NCBI GenBank assembly: GCA_905479515.1
Contig: CAJQMX010000224.1
Coordinates: forward strand, 1 to 16,908
Direction of reading: 5' to 3'
Length of the DNA stretch: 16,908 bases
Origin: an uncultured Parasphingopyxis sp.
GTDB lineage: Bacteria > Pseudomonadota > Alphaproteobacteria > Sphingomonadales > Sphingomonadaceae
In this document: positions 15,169-16,908 of the stretch, in pieces
Position numbering within the stretch: position 1 is the stretch's first letter
Layout of the letters: each line of letters opens with the position of its first letter
Notes under the pieces: generated by a model
What the model saw: the letters and a program-made list of their open reading frames with translations, nothing else
What the model was told of the DNA's origin: nothing
Databases searched by the model: none
Translations under genes and position numbers: made by a program

Positions 15169-16107
15169 TCAGCGAAGACTGTTCCATTCGAAACCGACCC
15201 GCTTTTCGCTCTCTTCCCAAAGCCATCCTGCCATGTCTTCATCAAGTGCGCGCCGGGCGACAAATGCATCACCCACCGGCCCGCGCGAATCGCCCCAGCC
15301 GGTCGGGCCATAATAGGCACCGGCAACGGCTTGCGTTCCTGCTGCAGCAAGGACTGTCGGGATCGCGCCCTTCTCCGAAGGCTGCGCCATAAGCGGATTG
15401 AGAAATTTGTAGGCGAAGTTCCACAAGCCTGCAGGCCCGGTGCTTTGAAGCGCGGTGGCTGAATAGCCCGGATGACAGGCGATGGCCTGAACCGCCGAAC
15501 CCTTGGCCTTGAGCCTGCGGTCCAGTTCCAGCGCGAACATCAGATTGGCGAGCTTGCTTTGGCTATAGGCATTCATCGGCGAATAGGATTTCTCCAGCAT
15601 CAGGTCATCGCGGTGGATGGTGCCGAATTTATGGGCGATGCTTGAAACGACCACGATGCGCCCCGCCGCCTTCTCGACCAGATCAAACAGCAATCCGGCG
15701 AGCAGGAAGTGACCGAGATGATTGGTGCCGAGTTGCAGCTCAAAGCCGTCCACCGTGCGCGTTTCGGGTGTTTGCATGATCCCGGCATTGTTGATCAGGG
15801 CGTCGAGCTTTTCATAGCGACCGTGAATCTCGTCCGAAGCCGCACGGACTGAGGAGAGGTCAGACAGGTCCAGCGCGACGGTTTCGACACTGGCCTTCGC
15901 CGTCTTCTTGAGTTCGGCAACAGCAGCTTCGGCCTTGGAAGGATTGCGGCAGGCGATGACGATATCGCCGCCCGCCTTGCCCAGCATCTGCGCCGCATCA
16001 AAGCCGATGCCCGAATTGCCGCCGGTGATAAGATAGGTCTTGCCCGTCAGGTCAGGCAGGCGATCGGGTGTCCAGTTGGTAAATCCGCTATCAGCGATCT
16101 TTGGCAT
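15169..16107 (-). CDS. Short-chain dehydrogenase/reductase (retinol dehydrogenase-like)
   Basis: NAD(P)-dependent oxidoreductase of 312 residues. The Rossmann motif is TGGNSGIG at 28-35, Asp80 lies in LDLSD (adenine region), NNAG is at 106-109, the catalytic serine at 155/156 in VVSSIAH, and the catalytic Tyr181-x3-Lys185 in YSQSK. Arg54 after the second strand (IACRN) favours NADP. The extended C-terminal part resembles the retinol-dehydrogenase/WW-domain oxidoreductase-like SDRs seen widely in proteobacteria. The natural substrate is not deducible. A strong AGGAGG lies 6 nt before the ATG. It begins 38 nt after prs in the same direction, with no terminator seen between them, so it may share the prs transcript. 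Confidence 0.88.
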   Translation of the reverse strand: MPKIADSGFTNWTPDRLPDLTGKTYLITGGNSGIGFDAAQMLGKAGGDIVIACRNPSKAEAAVAELKKTAKASVETVALDLSDLSSVRAASDEIHGRYEKLDALINNAGIMQTPETRTVDGFELQLGTNHLGHFLLAGLLFDLVEKAAGRIVVVSSIAHKFGTIHRDDLMLEKSYSPMNAYSQSKLANLMFALELDRRLKAKGSAVQAIACHPGYSATALQSTGPAGLWNFAYKFLNPLMAQPSEKGAIPTVLAAAGTQAVAGAYYGPTGWGDSRGPVGDAFVARRALDEDMAGWLWEESEKRVGFEWNSLR

Positions 16108-16145
16108 GAGTGCCTCCTGACCGCGTTATGGCACTGGCTTGCGGT

Positions 16146-16907
16146 TTAGTCGAACAGGCTGGAGACCGAGCTTTCATCGGCGATGCGGCGGATCGCTTCG
16201 GCGAAGAGCGGCGCAATGGGCAGGTGGCGGATCTTGCCGGTCTCGGAAATCGCATCATGATTGCCAATCGAATCGGTAATCACCAACTCCTTCATCACCG
16301 ATTTGTCGACCCGGGCAACCGCGCCGCCTGAAAGCACGCCATGTGTGCAATAGGCCATCACATCCTCGGCGCCCGCCTGTTTCATGGCTGCGGCTGCGTT
16401 GCAGAGCGTGCCCGCCGAATCGACGATATCATCGACGATGATGCAAAAGCGGCCTTCGACATTGCCGATAATGTTCATGACTTCCGATTCGCCGGGCTTT
16501 TCGCGGCGTTTGTCGATGATCGCGAGCGGCGCATTGTCGAGCCGCTTGGCCAGCGCCCGGGCCCGCACCACGCCGCCGACATCGGGCGAAACCACGGTGA
16601 TGTCCTTCTTGGAAAAGCGAGCGGAAATATCCGCCGCCATCACGGGCGCGCCGTAGAGATTGTCCGTCGGGATATCGAAAAAGCCCTGAATCTGGCCGGC
16701 ATGGAGATCCATGGTCAGCACGCGGTTGGCGCCGGCTTCGGTGATCAGGTTGGCGACGAGCTTTGCGGAAATCGGCGTGCGCGGGCCGGGCTTCCGATCC
16801 TGCCGGGCATAGCCGAAATAGGGCATGACAGCGGTGATGCGCTTCGCTGAAGACCGCTTCAGCGCGTCGATCATGATCAGCAATTCCATCAGATTGTCAT
16901 TCGCGGG
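16146..16907 (-). CDS. prs: Ribose-phosphate pyrophosphokinase, C-terminal part (cut by right window edge)
   Basis: Makes PRPP from ribose 5-phosphate and ATP, feeding purine, pyrimidine, histidine and tryptophan synthesis in the cytosol. About 253 codons are present; the N-terminal part lies beyond the window, and the frame stays open to the edge (ANDNLMELL is conserved). Visible motifs are [20 protein letters not shown] (ATP-binding Arg/Gln region), [11 protein letters not shown], the flexible catalytic loop IIDKRRE, and the PRPP-binding [11 protein letters not shown] with its paired aspartates. It ends SSVSSLFD, a common Prs tail. An internal Met near the edge should not be read as the start. 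Confidence 0.97.
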   Translation of the reverse strand, partial: PANDNLMELLIMIDALKRSSAKRITAVMPYFGYARQDRKPGPRTPISAKLVANLITEAGANRVLTMDLHAGQIQGFFDIPTDNLYGAPVMAADISARFSKKDITVVSPDVGGVVRARALAKRLDNAPLAIIDKRREKPGESEVMNIIGNVEGRFCIIVDDIVDSAGTLCNAAAAMKQAGAEDVMAYCTHGVLSGGAVARVDKSVMKELVITDSIGNHDAISETGKIRHLPIAPLFAEAIRRIADESSVSSLFD

Positions 16908-16908
16908 A

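Overview
The window is about 17 kb of GC-rich, densely packed bacterial chromosome. Protein sequences and gene order point to an alphaproteobacterium, most likely of the order Sphingomonadales. The clues are a zinc-ribbon/DUF3426 protein divergent from ftsEX, a metX-GNAT-metW run, rpmI-rplT followed by pheST, and an IMPase-type HisN. This is family-level recognition, not a database result. No phage, transposon, CRISPR array, rRNA or tRNA gene was seen, and no stretch over 300 bases lacks a gene.

Layout. (1) 1-1298, minus strand: a zinc-ribbon membrane protein followed by the N-terminal part of a 6-phosphofructokinase, which runs off the left edge and has no ATG/GTG/TTG start. (2) 1425-4291, plus strand: ftsE, ftsX, a DUF218/YdcF-like membrane protein and a PlsC-type acyltransferase in one tight envelope and cell-division operon. 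(3) 4271-5371, minus strand: hisC, overlapping plsC tail to tail by 21 bp. (4) 5372-5625: a divergent intergenic region with a perfect 13-bp inverted repeat and a likely metX promoter. (5) 5626-7783, plus strand: metX, a GNAT acetyltransferase and metW, joined by two 4-bp ATGA overlaps. (6) 7813-9078, minus strand: a SulP anion transporter without a STAS domain. (7) 9123-13294, minus strand: rpmI-rplT, an intrinsic terminator or attenuator, then pheS-pheT with a 4-bp overlap. (8) 13444-16908, minus strand: prs (cut by the right edge), a short-chain dehydrogenase, a small cupin, hisN and a small DsbB-like membrane protein.

How the genes fit together. Nearly everything is housekeeping: glycolysis, division and envelope, phospholipid synthesis, histidine synthesis (hisC, hisN, and prs supplying PRPP), methionine synthesis (metX, metW), ribosomal proteins L35 and L20, and phenylalanyl-tRNA charging. 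I found no convincing undescribed multi-gene system. The observations most worth checking are the phosphofructokinase start, a 48-bp AT-rich rare-codon block inside pheT, a DsbB-like protein that keeps the quinone-side cysteine pair but lacks the second pair, the SD-less and possibly leaderless metX, the GNAT embedded between metX and metW, and the 13-bp hairpin between hisC and metX.
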